In this document: positions 18,310-27,159 of the stretch, one piece after another | How the letters are laid out: each line of letters opens with the position of its first letter | Position numbering within the stretch: position 1 is the stretch's first letter | NCBI GenBank assembly: GCA_964645715.1 | Contig: CAZYAO010000002.1 | Span: 62,001-126,000, forward strand | Source: JAUMBM01 sp964645715 | GTDB taxonomy: Bacteria; Bacteroidota; Bacteroidia; Chitinophagales; Saprospiraceae | Direction of reading: 5' to 3' | Length of the DNA stretch: 64,000 nucleotides | Notes under the pieces: generated by a model | Seen by the model: only the letters and a program-made list of their open reading frames with translations | The model's database searches: none | What the model was told of the DNA's origin: nothing | Program-made: the position numbers and the translations under genes

Positions 18310-19761
18310 ATGTATAGTACAGAGGAGCGTAGGTCCAGCCGCACGGCTATCGTCATTGTTTCGCTGATTTTGTGGTCTGTGATCCTGCGATTTTTCTCCT
18401 TTTTTCCGGCCGTCATCAGTCACGATGAATCAACTTATCTGGTGATTGCTCAGGGGCTGCTTGCGGGAAAAACCTACTTTGTCGACCTGATCGACACCAA
18501 GCCCATCGGCATATTTGTGTTATACGGGGCTATGCTGTGGGTGGGAAAAACCATTTTCATGGTTCGGCTTTTCACAGCTGTATGGATCGGCCTTACGGCC
18601 GTTGGTATTTATTACCTTATGTGGCGGGTGGGAAAAAACGAGCGTGCTGCCTGGGCAGCAGCACTGATATATCCTCTCATCACATCCATATTCACCTTTT
18701 ATGGTGTCGTACCCAACACGGAATTATATTTCGTGCTCTTCACCGTGTGGGCGCTTGTGCTTATTTGGGGTGAAAAAGCCAGCTGGCGGCACGCTTTAGC
18801 GGGCTTGCTACTGGGGCTGGGTTTTTTGTTAAAATACGTAGTATTCTTTGATGGCCTGGCCTTTGGCGCATTTATACTTTGGATTGCCTGGCGGGAAGGT
18901 CAGTGGCAGCGAGCAGCCCTGCGGCAGGTTTTACCGATGGTGGCCGGCGCGGCGCTGCCTTTCGCAGCGCTGGCGTACAGCTATGTGCAGGCTGGCTTGG
19001 GGGAGGTGTTTTATTATTACACTTTTACGGTAATGGGGAAGTATCCGGTTGACAAGGTCTGGTGGAAGTCTGGCCTGTATGTGCTGGATTTTTTTGGCCG
19101 CTTTTTTCCTATAACCCTCATGGCCTTTTGGGCTGTGCGCAAGCCACAGCCGGCAGCCAAACAGCGATTCCATACCTTTTTGTTGTGTTGGATGTTGTGC
19201 GGACTGGTGGCCGTACTTTATACAGGCAAACTGTTCGGGCACTATTTTATCCAGCTTATGCCGGCGCTCTCTATGCTGTCGGCAGGCTTTTTCTACCCAG
19301 AATGCCAGCGGCCGGTATGGGCAGAGCGGTTGCAAACCAAATTTTACCGCAGGCTGCTGGTGGCTATTATGGTGCTGATGACATTGCTGCAGTACGGGAC
19401 GTATTACGCCAAAAAGGATGAGGTGAGGGAGGTGGCAGCATGGCTGGATGCACGGCTGGATGCAGGAGACCGCCTTTACACAGGAGACTATCATCAGATA
19501 TTATACCTGTTGCTCAACCAGCAAAGCCCAACGCCTTATGTGCACCGATCCTTGGTGTGGGACGAGCACCATCGTTACGCGCTGGGTATTTCAATCGACG
19601 AAGAAACGACGCGCATCTTATCTGTCAAGCCTAAGTATGTCCTGCTGCAGCCACACGCACCTCTCAATGCACTCAAGGAACGCATCCTGCGAGAATATAA
19701 GCAGGTTCATTTTTTTCCTTTCGGGGTAGAAGTATATTTGCGCAAGCCTTCCGGCACGTAA
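18310..19761 (+). CDS. GT-C glycosyltransferase, ArnT/PMT-like (GT39-type)
   Basis: A 483-residue polytopic protein with about 10-12 membrane helices. The first periplasmic loop has the acidic SHDESTYLVIAQGLL motif and is followed by DTKPIGIF, as in family 39/83 GT-C enzymes that move a sugar from a lipid-phosphate donor to a protein, lipid A or polysaccharide in the periplasm. Donor and acceptor cannot be read from the sequence. ATG at 18310 was chosen over an upstream start that lacks hydrophobic or conserved character. A tRNA gene follows 67 bases later. Confidence 0.8.
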   Translation: MYSTEERRSSRTAIVIVSLILWSVILRFFSFFPAVISHDESTYLVIAQGLLAGKTYFVDLIDTKPIGIFVLYGAMLWVGKTIFMVRLFTAVWIGLTAVGIYYLMWRVGKNERAAWAAALIYPLITSIFTFYGVVPNTELYFVLFTVWALVLIWGEKASWRHALAGLLLGLGFLLKYVVFFDGLAFGAFILWIAWREGQWQRAALRQVLPMVAGAALPFAALAYSYVQAGLGEVFYYYTFTVMGKYPVDKVWWKSGLYVLDFFGRFFPITLMAFWAVRKPQPAAKQRFHTFLLCWMLCGLVAVLYTGKLFGHYFIQLMPALSMLSAGFFYPECQRPVWAERLQTKFYRRLLVAIMVLMTLLQYGTYYAKKDEVREVAAWLDARLDAGDRLYTGDYHQILYLLLNQQSPTPYVHRSLVWDEHHRYALGISIDEETTRILSVKPKYVLLQPHAPLNALKERILREYKQVHFFPFGVEVYLRKPSGT

Positions 19762-19787
19762 CACAGGCGTAGTAAGCTGCGAAAATA

Positions 19788-19819
19788 TTTGCGCAGCATC
19801 AGGAGAAAACGTATATTTG
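19788..19819 (+). promoter_or_regulatory. Promoter of the CAU tRNA gene
   Basis: TTTG at 19788-19791, a 20-base spacer, then TATATTTG at 19812-19819: an exact Bacteroidota -33/-7 promoter. The tRNA begins 9 bases after it. Confidence 0.65.
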
Positions 19820-19828
19820 CACCGCTTT

Positions 19829-19902
19829 GGGCCCATAGCTCAGTTGGTCAGAGCAGCGGACTCATAATCCGAAGGTCGTAGGTTCAAGCCCTACTGGGCC
19901 CA
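19829..19902 (+). tRNA. tRNA with CAU anticodon (tRNA-Ile2 or tRNA-Met)
   Basis: A 74-base cloverleaf: acceptor GGGCCCA/TGGGCCC, D arm TAGCTCAGTTGG, anticodon loop CTCATAA, T arm GGTTCAAGCC, discriminator A. CCA is not encoded. C4-G69 and C5-G68 in the acceptor, and likeness to E. coli ileX, favour the lysidine-modified tRNA-Ile2; elongator Met remains possible. Confidence 0.93.
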
Positions 19903-19945
19903 CACGAAGCGCAGCTTGCTTTTACAGCGGGTTGCGCTTCTTTCG

Positions 19946-21586
19946 TTACGATAAATACCGCCCTACTATGGGCAATCGCCGCCCCATACCAAAAGCTTTA
20001 TTGCTCACGCGCAGCACGGGTGCTGTCTGGTAGCGCTTAAATTCGTTGGTATTGACCAGCCGCAGGATACGGGCAACCAGACCTGCATCATGACCTTGTG
20101 CTACCAGCGCCGCGGGACCCTGACATTTTTCGATGTATTGAAAGAGAATCGGATCGAGCACATCGTACTCAGGCAGGCTGTCGCTATCCTTCTGATTGGG
20201 CCTGAGTTCAGCACTTGGTGGTTTTTCAAGCGTAGAAACAGGAATGATTTCCGCCTCCTGGTTGAGGTAGCGCGCCAGCGCATATACCTCCGTTTTGTAC
20301 AAATCTCCAATGACGGAGAGTCCACCGCAAAGATCACCATAGAGGGTACCGTAGCCAACGGCCATTTCGCTCTTGTTGCTGGTGTTGAGCAGGATATTAC
20401 CAAATTTATTGGAAAAGGCCATCAGGAGCATACCCCGTATACGCGCCTGTAGGTTTTCTTCTGCCAGCCCCTGGGGGAGGCTGTGAAAAGGAGCAGCCAG
20501 TGCCTGCTCATAGGCCTGATACAGGTTTTCGATGGGAATGATATCATATTGTACACCCAAGCGTTGTGCCAACAGCCGTGCATCGTTGACCGAATGGTCG
20601 CTGCTATGTTGTGACGGCATGAGCAGTACCCGTACATGCTGCGACCCCAGCGCCTGCGCTGCCAGGACGGCTACCACGGCAGAGTCAATACCTCCCGAGA
20701 GCCCCAGCACAGCCTTACTGAGCCCTAGTTTGCCAAAATAATCCCGCAGTCCCATGAGTAGCGCCTGATGAATCAGTGCTAACTTTTCTTTAGGCTGCTC
20801 CCCTGCTCGACCATGGCCGCCCACGACATCAGCCAGCTTGTAAGTACGTACCACCTCCTCGAAGTACGGCATTTCATCGTATACCTCACCATCAGGGCTC
20901 AGAACAACGGAGCCACCGTCGAAGATTATTTCGGTCTGGGCTCCCACCTGATTGGCATAAAACAGCGGTAGTCGATAGCGCAGCACATTGGCTTTGAGAA
21001 CCCTGAGTCGGTCTTCAGCATGATCATAGGCAAAAGGAGAGGCCGATAGATTGAGAATCAGGTCGGGCTTCTGCTTGATGAGTTCATCCAGCGGAGAAAT
21101 AGTATATAGCGGATTTTCATTGCCTACATTCCATAAATCTTCACATATTGTGATGGCCAGCCGCTTACCCTGATATTCGACTATCTGCCAACTGCTTGCC
21201 GGCTCAAAATACCTGTATTCGTCAAAAATATCATAGTTGGGCAGCAAGGTTTTGTGCTGTACGGCCTTCACCTCGCCATCGGCCATGAAAAAAGCAGCAT
21301 TGTACAGATCTTTTCCCTGCGGCTGCGGGTTGCGGCAAGGAGAACCAGCTACGATGGCAATACCCTTGGCAGCAAGCGCCAGTTGCTCAATGGCAGCCTC
21401 TGCCCGGTCGATAAAATCAGCAAAATCCAGAAAATCGCGTGGCGGATACCCAACGGTAGTCAATTCAGGGAAGAGAACTAAATCTGCCCCTTGTGACTTG
21501 GCTTCCGCTACGGCCTTTAGCGCGCGCAAAATATTGCCGTCAAAATCACCTATGTGCGTGTTGAGCTGCGCAATTGCAATCTTCAT
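19946..21586 (-). CDS. nadE: NAD+ synthase, glutamine-hydrolysing
   Basis: This enzyme makes NAD+ from deamido-NAD+, ATP and glutamine. The 546-residue protein has an N-terminal nitrilase-type amidase with the Glu (LFPELTTVGYPP), Lys (QHKTLLPNYDIFDEYRYF) and Cys (ITICEDLW) triad, and a C-terminal synthetase with the ATP loop GLSGGIDSAV and NKSEMAVGYGTLYGDLCGG. ATG at 21586 gives MKIAIAQLN; the longer frame to 21652 is unlikely because a promoter-like TATCTTTG sits at 21611-21604. nadC of the same pathway is also in the window (35453) but not linked. Confidence 0.96.
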   Translation of the reverse strand: MKIAIAQLNTHIGDFDGNILRALKAVAEAKSQGADLVLFPELTTVGYPPRDFLDFADFIDRAEAAIEQLALAAKGIAIVAGSPCRNPQPQGKDLYNAAFFMADGEVKAVQHKTLLPNYDIFDEYRYFEPASSWQIVEYQGKRLAITICEDLWNVGNENPLYTISPLDELIKQKPDLILNLSASPFAYDHAEDRLRVLKANVLRYRLPLFYANQVGAQTEIIFDGGSVVLSPDGEVYDEMPYFEEVVRTYKLADVVGGHGRAGEQPKEKLALIHQALLMGLRDYFGKLGLSKAVLGLSGGIDSAVVAVLAAQALGSQHVRVLLMPSQHSSDHSVNDARLLAQRLGVQYDIIPIENLYQAYEQALAAPFHSLPQGLAEENLQARIRGMLLMAFSNKFGNILLNTSNKSEMAVGYGTLYGDLCGGLSVIGDLYKTEVYALARYLNQEAEIIPVSTLEKPPSAELRPNQKDSDSLPEYDVLDPILFQYIEKCQGPAALVAQGHDAGLVARILRLVNTNEFKRYQTAPVLRVSNKAFGMGRRLPIVGRYLS

Positions 21587-21603
21587 GCCTAAATATTTAC
21601 AGA

Positions 21604-21636
21604 CAAAGATACGCTTTTCTACCGATCTCCTTCCAA
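21604..21636 (-). promoter_or_regulatory. Candidate promoter of nadE
   Basis: Read on the minus strand: TTG at 21636-21634, 22 bases, TATCTTTG at 21611-21604. The start codon is 17 bases downstream, which fixes the short N-terminus. Confidence 0.5.
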
Positions 21637-21856
21637 CGGGCTTACTGTGCATCTCGCTGGTTGATCCTTCATCGTTGTTGCTGCTAGCATTATCAAAATG
21701 GCAAGGTTTTGAAAATTAAATTTTTAATTGAGGCGTTTTGAAATATTTTGAACTGTTTTTTAGTGTAAAAATTAAATATTATTTTTATTTAGCTGAACAA
21801 AGTGCTATCTTGTTGGTGTTTATATTGCATGTTCTACGCGCTCAAAACCAACATAC

Positions 21857-23413
21857 ATGCTGATTAAAGCCTTTGCCAGTGCCGTTCAGGGCGTTGATGC
21901 ACGCACCATTACCGTAGAAATCAATACTGGGGGAAATGTGGGGATCGACAAACCTATGTATTCATTGGTGGGGCTGCCCGACAATGCTGTCAGGGAGGGT
22001 ATGCAGCGGATCGAGGCTGCTATCAACAACAGTGGCTTTCGGGTTATCCGCCTGAAGACGACCATCAATCTGGCTCCTGCCGATATCAGAAAGGAAGGTT
22101 CTGCTTATGATTTGCCCATAGCACTTGCGTATCTGTCCGGCACACGCCAGTTGGAGCCTCGTTATTTGGAAGAATCCCTCATCATCGGGGAGGTTTCACT
22201 TGATGGCAGTCTTCGGCCGATCAAAGGCGCGCTGCCCATTGCGATTCAGGCACGCAAGGAGCAGTTTAAGTATCTGGTGCTTCCTAAAGCCAACGCCCGG
22301 GAGGCAGCGATCGTAAATGATCTGCAGGTCATAGGGGTCAGTACCCTACAGGAGGCGGCTGATTGGTTGTGTGGCCGAGTGGAGATTAGTCCGATGGTTG
22401 TGGAGACCCGGGATGAGTTTTTCTCCAATCGCAGCAACTATGAGGTGGACTTCTCTGATGTCAAAGGACAGGAAAACATCAAACGTTCGCTGGAAATCGC
22501 TGCTGCTGGCGGTCACAATGCTATTTTGATAGGACCACCGGGAGCCGGAAAAACCATGCTTGCGCGCAGGCTTCCTACGATTTTACCACCGCTGAATCTG
22601 TCAGAGGCGCTCGAGACAACCAAGATACATTCTGTAGCCGGGGCGCTGCCAGTTGGTTCTTCCCTGCTGACCACTCGTCCCTTCCGGGCACCGCATCATA
22701 CCATCAGCGATGTGGCGCTGGTGGGTGGGGGGAGCAACCCTAGTCCTGGAGAAATAAGTCTGGCACACAACGGGGTGCTGTTTCTGGATGAGTTGCCTGA
22801 ATTCAAACGGACAGTATTGGAGGTTATGCGCCAGCCCATGGAGGAGCGAAGGGTGACCATTTCGCGGGCAAAAATCTCAATAGACTTTCCGGCCAGCTTC
22901 ATGTTGATTGCCTCCATGAACCCATGTCCCTGTGGATTTTTCAACCATCCGGATAAGGAATGTGTATGTGCTCCGGGTGTGGTCAAGCGTTATCTGAGCA
23001 GAATCAGTGGTCCGCTGCTCGACAGGATAGATTTGCACGTTGAGGTTACGCCTGTGAGTTATGGTGAACTTACTAAGCAAATTCCTTCGCGTGAAACTAG
23101 CACGGATATTGCCCACAGGGTCATCAAAGCAAGGAAGATTCAGGCTGAAAGATTTCAAAATATAGCTAATGTGCACTGCAATGCACACATGCAGAGTCGA
23201 TTGGTACGCGAGCTGTGTACGGTCAGCAAAGATGGTGTAGCGCTGATCAAGCGGGCTATGGAGCGCCTGCAGCTGTCTGCCCGGGCTTACGACCGAATTC
23301 TCAAAGTTGCGCGAACCGCTGCAGATCTGGCAGAAAGTCCTGCCATAGAACTGGAGCATTTGGCGGAAGCCATACATTTTCGCAATCTCGACAGAGAGGG
23401 ATGGGCAGGGTAG
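21857..23413 (+). CDS. comM: ComM/YifB-family Mg-chelatase-like AAA+ ATPase
   Basis: A 518-residue protein of the ComM family; the characterised homologue is a hexameric helicase that helps branch migration during natural transformation. An N-terminal Lon-like fold (residues ~1-170) precedes the AAA+ core with Walker A GPPGAGKTM, Walker B VLFLDELPEF and a MNPCPCG cysteine motif; the C-terminal Mg-chelatase domain ends with SARAYDRILKVARTIADL-like sequence. The length is normal and the start is the ATG at 21857. The gene is widespread in non-competent bacteria, so it does not show competence by itself. Confidence 0.93.
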   Translation: MLIKAFASAVQGVDARTITVEINTGGNVGIDKPMYSLVGLPDNAVREGMQRIEAAINNSGFRVIRLKTTINLAPADIRKEGSAYDLPIALAYLSGTRQLEPRYLEESLIIGEVSLDGSLRPIKGALPIAIQARKEQFKYLVLPKANAREAAIVNDLQVIGVSTLQEAADWLCGRVEISPMVVETRDEFFSNRSNYEVDFSDVKGQENIKRSLEIAAAGGHNAILIGPPGAGKTMLARRLPTILPPLNLSEALETTKIHSVAGALPVGSSLLTTRPFRAPHHTISDVALVGGGSNPSPGEISLAHNGVLFLDELPEFKRTVLEVMRQPMEERRVTISRAKISIDFPASFMLIASMNPCPCGFFNHPDKECVCAPGVVKRYLSRISGPLLDRIDLHVEVTPVSYGELTKQIPSRETSTDIAHRVIKARKIQAERFQNIANVHCNAHMQSRLVRELCTVSKDGVALIKRAMERLQLSARAYDRILKVARTAADLAESPAIELEHLAEAIHFRNLDREGWAG

Positions 23414-23439
23414 GTCATCAAGCCCCAGGGCTGTTGCCA

Positions 23440-23460
23440 GCTATGCCGTATCGGCATAGC
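23440..23460. terminator. Hairpin between convergent genes comM and yidD
   Basis: GCTATGCCG (23440-23448) and CGGCATAGC (23452-23460) form a perfect 9-bp stem with a TAT loop, 26 bases after comM. No T-run; a bidirectional terminator role is inferred from position. Confidence 0.5.
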
Positions 23461-23500
23461 TGATGCCAAGCCAGACAGGCAGCGGGCCAGGTTGCCAAAC

Positions 23501-23749
23501 CTAGGGCTGTTGTCTGTCAGGATTTTTGGGAACGGGGTCATAGCCGTGGCCGCCCCAGGGATGACAGCTGCCGATGCGTTTCATGCCCAGCCAAAGCCCT
23601 TTGAGTACGCCCCACTCCTGTATGGCGCCTACCATATAGTGCGAGCAGGTAGGCTGGTAGCGGCACTTGGGGCCGAGCATTGGGGAGATACCCCATTGGT
23701 AGATTCGAATCGGAAAGATGAATAGCCATTGAAAAAAACGCTGTATCAT
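23501..23749 (-). CDS. yidD: Membrane protein insertion efficiency factor YidD
   Basis: A small (82-residue) inner-membrane-associated protein that assists YidC-dependent insertion. The family core is plain: FPIRIYQWGISPMLGPKCRYQPTCSxY with the two Cys, then GVLKGLWLGMKRIGSCHPW. It is not beside rnpA or yidC as in many genomes; it is instead the last gene of the minus-strand run mgsA - DUF6702 - yidD, with a 9-base gap to the upstream gene. Confidence 0.93.
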   Translation of the reverse strand: MIQRFFQWLFIFPIRIYQWGISPMLGPKCRYQPTCSHYMVGAIQEWGVLKGLWLGMKRIGSCHPWGGHGYDPVPKNPDRQQP

Positions 23750-23758
23750 GGGCTCAGC

Positions 23759-24295
23759 TTAGTAGGTAACGGACTGTACGGGACTGCGTTTTTCAAAGAG
23801 CAGGGTGCTTTTTTTGCCGGCTGGTCCTATGACGGTAAGTATGTTTTTCTGGTCGTCAAAAAGATCGGTAAGCAGACTGTTCTGTATGCGTAAGTCTCGG
23901 GGGAGGGCTACTTGCTCCACCAATAAGTAGCACCAGACAGCAGTAAGATCATCCGTCGTCTCTTTACCAAGAAACTGAAAATTTAGTTTGTTGCCATTGA
24001 GTGTCAGGATAAAGTGCTGTCGGAGGTATGCTGCCAGCCGTTCATTGGTCTGTGCTGCCTCTTCATCTGTACCCAGCTGCAGGCCTTTCACTCCCTGCAA
24101 GGCGAGTGCATCTTCAATATCATCAATAAACAGATGAAGCATAATTTGGAGAGCTTTTTCTGTCGCTACATACTCGATTTGGCCCTTACTCACGTGAAAA
24201 TCATGCGTGGCCGGCGCAGTTGGAAATGAAACCAGTAATGCGGGTAACAAGCAGGCAACCTTGAAAAATGACGACAATCCCATAGCAGTACTCAT
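23759..24295 (-). CDS. DUF6702-family secreted protein
   Basis: A 178-residue protein with a signal peptide (FFKVACLLPALLVSFPTAPA) and the family pattern HDFHVSKGQIEYVATEKALQI, HLFIDDIEDAL and DLTAVWCYLLVE. The function is unknown; members are small periplasmic or surface proteins of Bacteroidota. ATG at 24295 overlaps the TGA of mgsA (ATGA), arguing for translational coupling; the longer frame up to 24367 would overlap mgsA by more than 70 bases and is rejected. Confidence 0.75.
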   Translation of the reverse strand: MSTAMGLSSFFKVACLLPALLVSFPTAPATHDFHVSKGQIEYVATEKALQIMLHLFIDDIEDALALQGVKGLQLGTDEEAAQTNERLAAYLRQHFILTLNGNKLNFQFLGKETTDDLTAVWCYLLVEQVALPRDLRIQNSLLTDLFDDQKNILTVIGPAGKKSTLLFEKRSPVQSVTY

Positions 24296-24660
24296 TGCGA
24301 TAACGCTTTGAAAAATAACGTTGCAGCAGCGGGGTTGGTTGCAAGCGGAATATTGTATACGTCGCACAAACGCATGAGCATACTGACATCTACTTCGTGC
24401 GGATGCTTGCCGAGAGGATCCCTGAAAAATATGACCATATCCACATTGCCTTCGGCAATACGAGAGGCTATTTGGGCGTCGCCGCCCATAGGTCCGCTTG
24501 TCATTCGGGTGACTTGCAGGCCGGCGCGCTCCAGATGAGAACCTGTTGTGCCGGTGGCAATGAGTTGTATTTGTTTTTGCTGGAGCAGCGCAATATGATC
24601 TTTGGCAAAAGCGACCATATCGGCTTTTTTACCATCATGTGCAATGATTGCAATTGTCAT
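24292..24660 (-). CDS. mgsA: Methylglyoxal synthase
   Basis: MgsA converts dihydroxyacetone phosphate to methylglyoxal and phosphate, a bypass that relieves sugar-phosphate stress. The 122-residue protein is short but complete: AHDGKKADMV, TGTTG (phosphate loop), SGPMGGDAQI with the catalytic Asp, FFRDPLGKHPHEVD and NIPLATNPAAA. E. coli MgsA is about 152 residues, the difference being in the termini. It leads the operon mgsA - DUF6702 - yidD. Confidence 0.93.
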   Translation of the reverse strand: MTIAIIAHDGKKADMVAFAKDHIALLQQKQIQLIATGTTGSHLERAGLQVTRMTSGPMGGDAQIASRIAEGNVDMVIFFRDPLGKHPHEVDVSMLMRLCDVYNIPLATNPAAATLFFKALSQ

Positions 24661-24789
24661 TTAAACTAAGCAGTTTATTGATGTGTTGATAATCCGGTAT
24701 TTGTATGGCAACGGGCTGCTACCTGCTGCATGCAGCCGCCAATCTGCATAAGCATGCGGTAGAAAGGCAGCATCGTTCGCCTGTTGCCG

Positions 24790-24797
24790 TATCTTTG
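24790..24797 (+). promoter_or_regulatory. Promoter -7 box for the DUF2911 gene
   Basis: TATCTTTG matches TAnnTTTG and lies 43 bases before ATG at 24841; no clear -33 box. The longest frame begins upstream of it, so the later ATG is favoured. Confidence 0.4.
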
Positions 24798-24840
24798 TGA
24801 GGTAAAATTGTTTAATTTTTATATTAAAACCAAAGTTTTC

Positions 24841-25686
24841 ATGAAAAAGCTAGTGCTACTCAGTATGTTGATGGCGTTCGTCGCCATGTCGGCTAAGGCA
24901 CAAATTCGCACGCCTGCTGCCAGCCCGGGCTGTGAGTTCAAGCAAACTGTCGGACTCACGGACGTAACCATCAATTATTCAAGACCCAGCGCAAAAGGCC
25001 GGGTAGTGTTTGGTGAGGGTGGTATTGTTCCTTACAATGAAATGTGGCGTGCCGGAGCTAATTCAGCTACCAAAGTTACGTTTGCAGATGCTGTTACGGT
25101 AGGCGACCAGAATCTCGCAGCAGGTTCATACGCCGTGCTGATTAAGCCAATGGCTGCCGAGTGGCAGGTCATGTTCTACAACTATGAAGGTGGCAGTTGG
25201 GGCAGTTATGTTGAAAAGACGGCAGCAGCCAAGGTGGTGGCTCCAGTTAAGCGTACGGCAATTGTTGAGTCATTTACCATTGCTGTCAACAATCTGCAGA
25301 CCAATAGCGCGACTATCGACTTTTCGTGGGGCGAAGCTATGGTTAGCGTGCCCTTGAAGGTGGAAGTTGACAAGCGGGTCATGGCAGATATCGACCGGGT
25401 GATGAATGGTCCGTCGGCCAGCGATTACTATGCGGCTGCTTCCTATCTGCACGATAGCGGCCGTGATCTGGCACGTGCGTTGGAGTACTGTTCAAAAGCC
25501 AACAGCATGGGTGAGCCTCGTTATTGGATGCTTCGTCGGGAGGCGCTTATTTTGGGTGACTTGGGTCGTTACCCAGATGCCATTAAAGTAGCTACGCGTT
25601 CTATGGAAATGGCTGAGCAGGCTGGCGACATGAACTATGTGCGTATGAATAAAGCTTCCATCGCAGAATGGCAGTCTAAGCGCTAA
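24841..25686 (+). CDS. DUF2911 protein with C-terminal helical repeats
   Basis: A 281-residue exported protein: signal peptide MKKLVLLSMLMAFVAMSAKAQ, then a DUF2911 domain (RTPAASPGCEFKQTVGLTDVTINYSRPSAKGR, with GGIVPYNEMWRAGANSATKVTF and LAAGSYAVLIKP), and about 95 C-terminal residues of alpha-helical, TPR-like character (YLHDSGRDLARALEYCSKAN, GRYPDAIKVATRSMEMAEQ). The domain is common in Bacteroidota; its function is not known. A strong terminator-type hairpin follows. Confidence 0.8.
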   Translation: MKKLVLLSMLMAFVAMSAKAQIRTPAASPGCEFKQTVGLTDVTINYSRPSAKGRVVFGEGGIVPYNEMWRAGANSATKVTFADAVTVGDQNLAAGSYAVLIKPMAAEWQVMFYNYEGGSWGSYVEKTAAAKVVAPVKRTAIVESFTIAVNNLQTNSATIDFSWGEAMVSVPLKVEVDKRVMADIDRVMNGPSASDYYAAASYLHDSGRDLARALEYCSKANSMGEPRYWMLRREALILGDLGRYPDAIKVATRSMEMAEQAGDMNYVRMNKASIAEWQSKR

Positions 25687-25751
25687 GCGCTGCATTGGCT
25701 CGTGCTGGTTTTTTCCAAAAAAATATGAAAAAGACCACTTTGCAGTAATTT

Positions 25752-25827
25752 GCCGCCGCTGGCGGTGAATTAAATATGTATATCAAACGCGCTTTGGTGG
25801 CATAGGCCACCAAAGCGCGTTTTTTTT
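25752..25827 (+). terminator. Terminator, hairpin module copy 3
   Basis: A small hairpin GCCGCC-GCT-GGCGGT (25752-25766) precedes a 16-bp perfect stem, 25786-25801 with 25806-25821 (core CGCTTTGGTGGC / GCCACCAAAGCG), followed by T to 25827. It lies between convergent genes and can serve both. Confidence 0.8.
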
Positions 25828-25846
25828 ACAAAAACACAGTCCACTT

Positions 25847-26791
25847 TTATTGTCGATATTTAAACAAACTCACCGAGGCGGGTCTTTCTTCATCGCCCTC
25901 ATTGCTGATATAAAGATCGCCACTGCTGTCAAACCAAAGCCCCTCGGGTTGCCAGTGTATTTCTTTGCTGAGTCTGTCCATATTCAGGATCTTTCCGTCG
26001 GCTTGCATAATGATGAGCAAATTGCCATTGGCTGCACAGATGTACCACAGCTTACTGATGGGATGAATGGCTATTTCGGATGGATTGAAAGGGAATGCTT
26101 CCAATGGATTGCTATAGCGCGCGCGGAGTTTTTCCAATCCGGTACAGTCTCCGCACTGTGAGAAGTAGTCGTTGAAGGCTTGTCGGCGGATGGTTGCCAC
26201 CGCCTCAGGGAGTAAAAAATTATCTGACAAACTATAAGCAAAAATATCCCTTTCATCAGACCGCTCCGCGTGAGGCTGTGCCTTGGCAACCATGAGCAAT
26301 CTGCGCTTTTCAGCATCATAAGCCAGTCCTTCTATGTCGTAGTCATGCTCCCAGGCGCGGCTGAGCCGTACAACAATATGTGCTGTGTCGCGCTGACCAG
26401 GGGGGATCATGTAGATTGAACCGTTGCTTTTAGCTACATACAGGGTATCGTGGACGCTGGTGATGGCTTCGAAGTCGCCTTTCCCGGCAAACAGGAGGCT
26501 GTCGGTAAGCTGGCCATTGGACTTATTAATATAGTAGAGTACTCCCCCTTCGTCCTGTACAGCTACTAGGTGCCGACTGTTTACCGGAGAAGTAATGCCT
26601 GATATTTCTACCAGCTCAGGAGCTAATCGCCAGGTAGCGGCAGGAGAAGACAGGTCGTAGGGAAAGGGGGGGTACGATGTGTAGGTGCGCTGGCAGCCTG
26701 CTTGCCCCCAGCCCAAAGCAGCAATCATGATGATTGTCAGAAGCCTGTTGTTCGACTTACAGCAAATGCAGTGGGAAAGCCAAGTTGACAT
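25847..26791 (-). CDS. SdiA-regulated-family beta-propeller lipoprotein
   Basis: A 314-residue predicted lipoprotein: hydrophobic N-terminus ending GQAGC, a plausible lipobox. The rest is repeated propeller-type blades with ELVEISGI, FEAITSVHDTLYV, YDIEGLAYD and WQPEGLWFDSSGDLYISNEG, as in the SdiA-regulated family (PF06977), a calcium-binding-type propeller fold. The substrate is unknown; many members lie at the outer membrane or periplasm. It converges on the DUF2911 gene and shares its terminator. Confidence 0.7.
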   Translation of the reverse strand: MSTWLSHCICCKSNNRLLTIIMIAALGWGQAGCQRTYTSYPPFPYDLSSPAATWRLAPELVEISGITSPVNSRHLVAVQDEGGVLYYINKSNGQLTDSLLFAGKGDFEAITSVHDTLYVAKSNGSIYMIPPGQRDTAHIVVRLSRAWEHDYDIEGLAYDAEKRRLLMVAKAQPHAERSDERDIFAYSLSDNFLLPEAVATIRRQAFNDYFSQCGDCTGLEKLRARYSNPLEAFPFNPSEIAIHPISKLWYICAANGNLLIIMQADGKILNMDRLSKEIHWQPEGLWFDSSGDLYISNEGDEERPASVSLFKYRQ

Positions 26792-27159
26792 AATGGTCTT
26801 GATTTATTGATAAAAATTATTTTAACAATTATTTCAGGCAATAATATTGCGTGTATCAAAAATATCTATAATTTAGCACTCGGTTTTGAAGAACAAACGA
26901 AGATGATTTTTGTCATTATATCGTATGACCTATGTAATAAAGTATTGTTTTTGTCTTACAAAAGCCAATACGCAGCGCATGTGTAGTGAGGTGACAACCT
27001 AAATAGTAAAAAAGGGTTTCCGATTTGCCCAAAGACCTCCTTTTGAATCCGTATCTGTCCGTGTGTAGAATAAACTAATGACGGCCTGAGTATATTGGGA
27101 TACTCAGGAAACACGCTTGTATTTTATTGTATTTGATTCATAATAAATTCATTAGACGG
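26792..27159. other. AT-rich intergenic region before the T9SS tandem pair
   Basis: About 370 bases, AT-rich. The only structure seen is a perfect 9-bp hairpin, CCTGAGTAT (27085-27093) with ATACTCAGG (27100-27108), some 50 bases before the start codon and probably within the 5' leader. No gene or clear promoter box. Confidence 0.45.
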
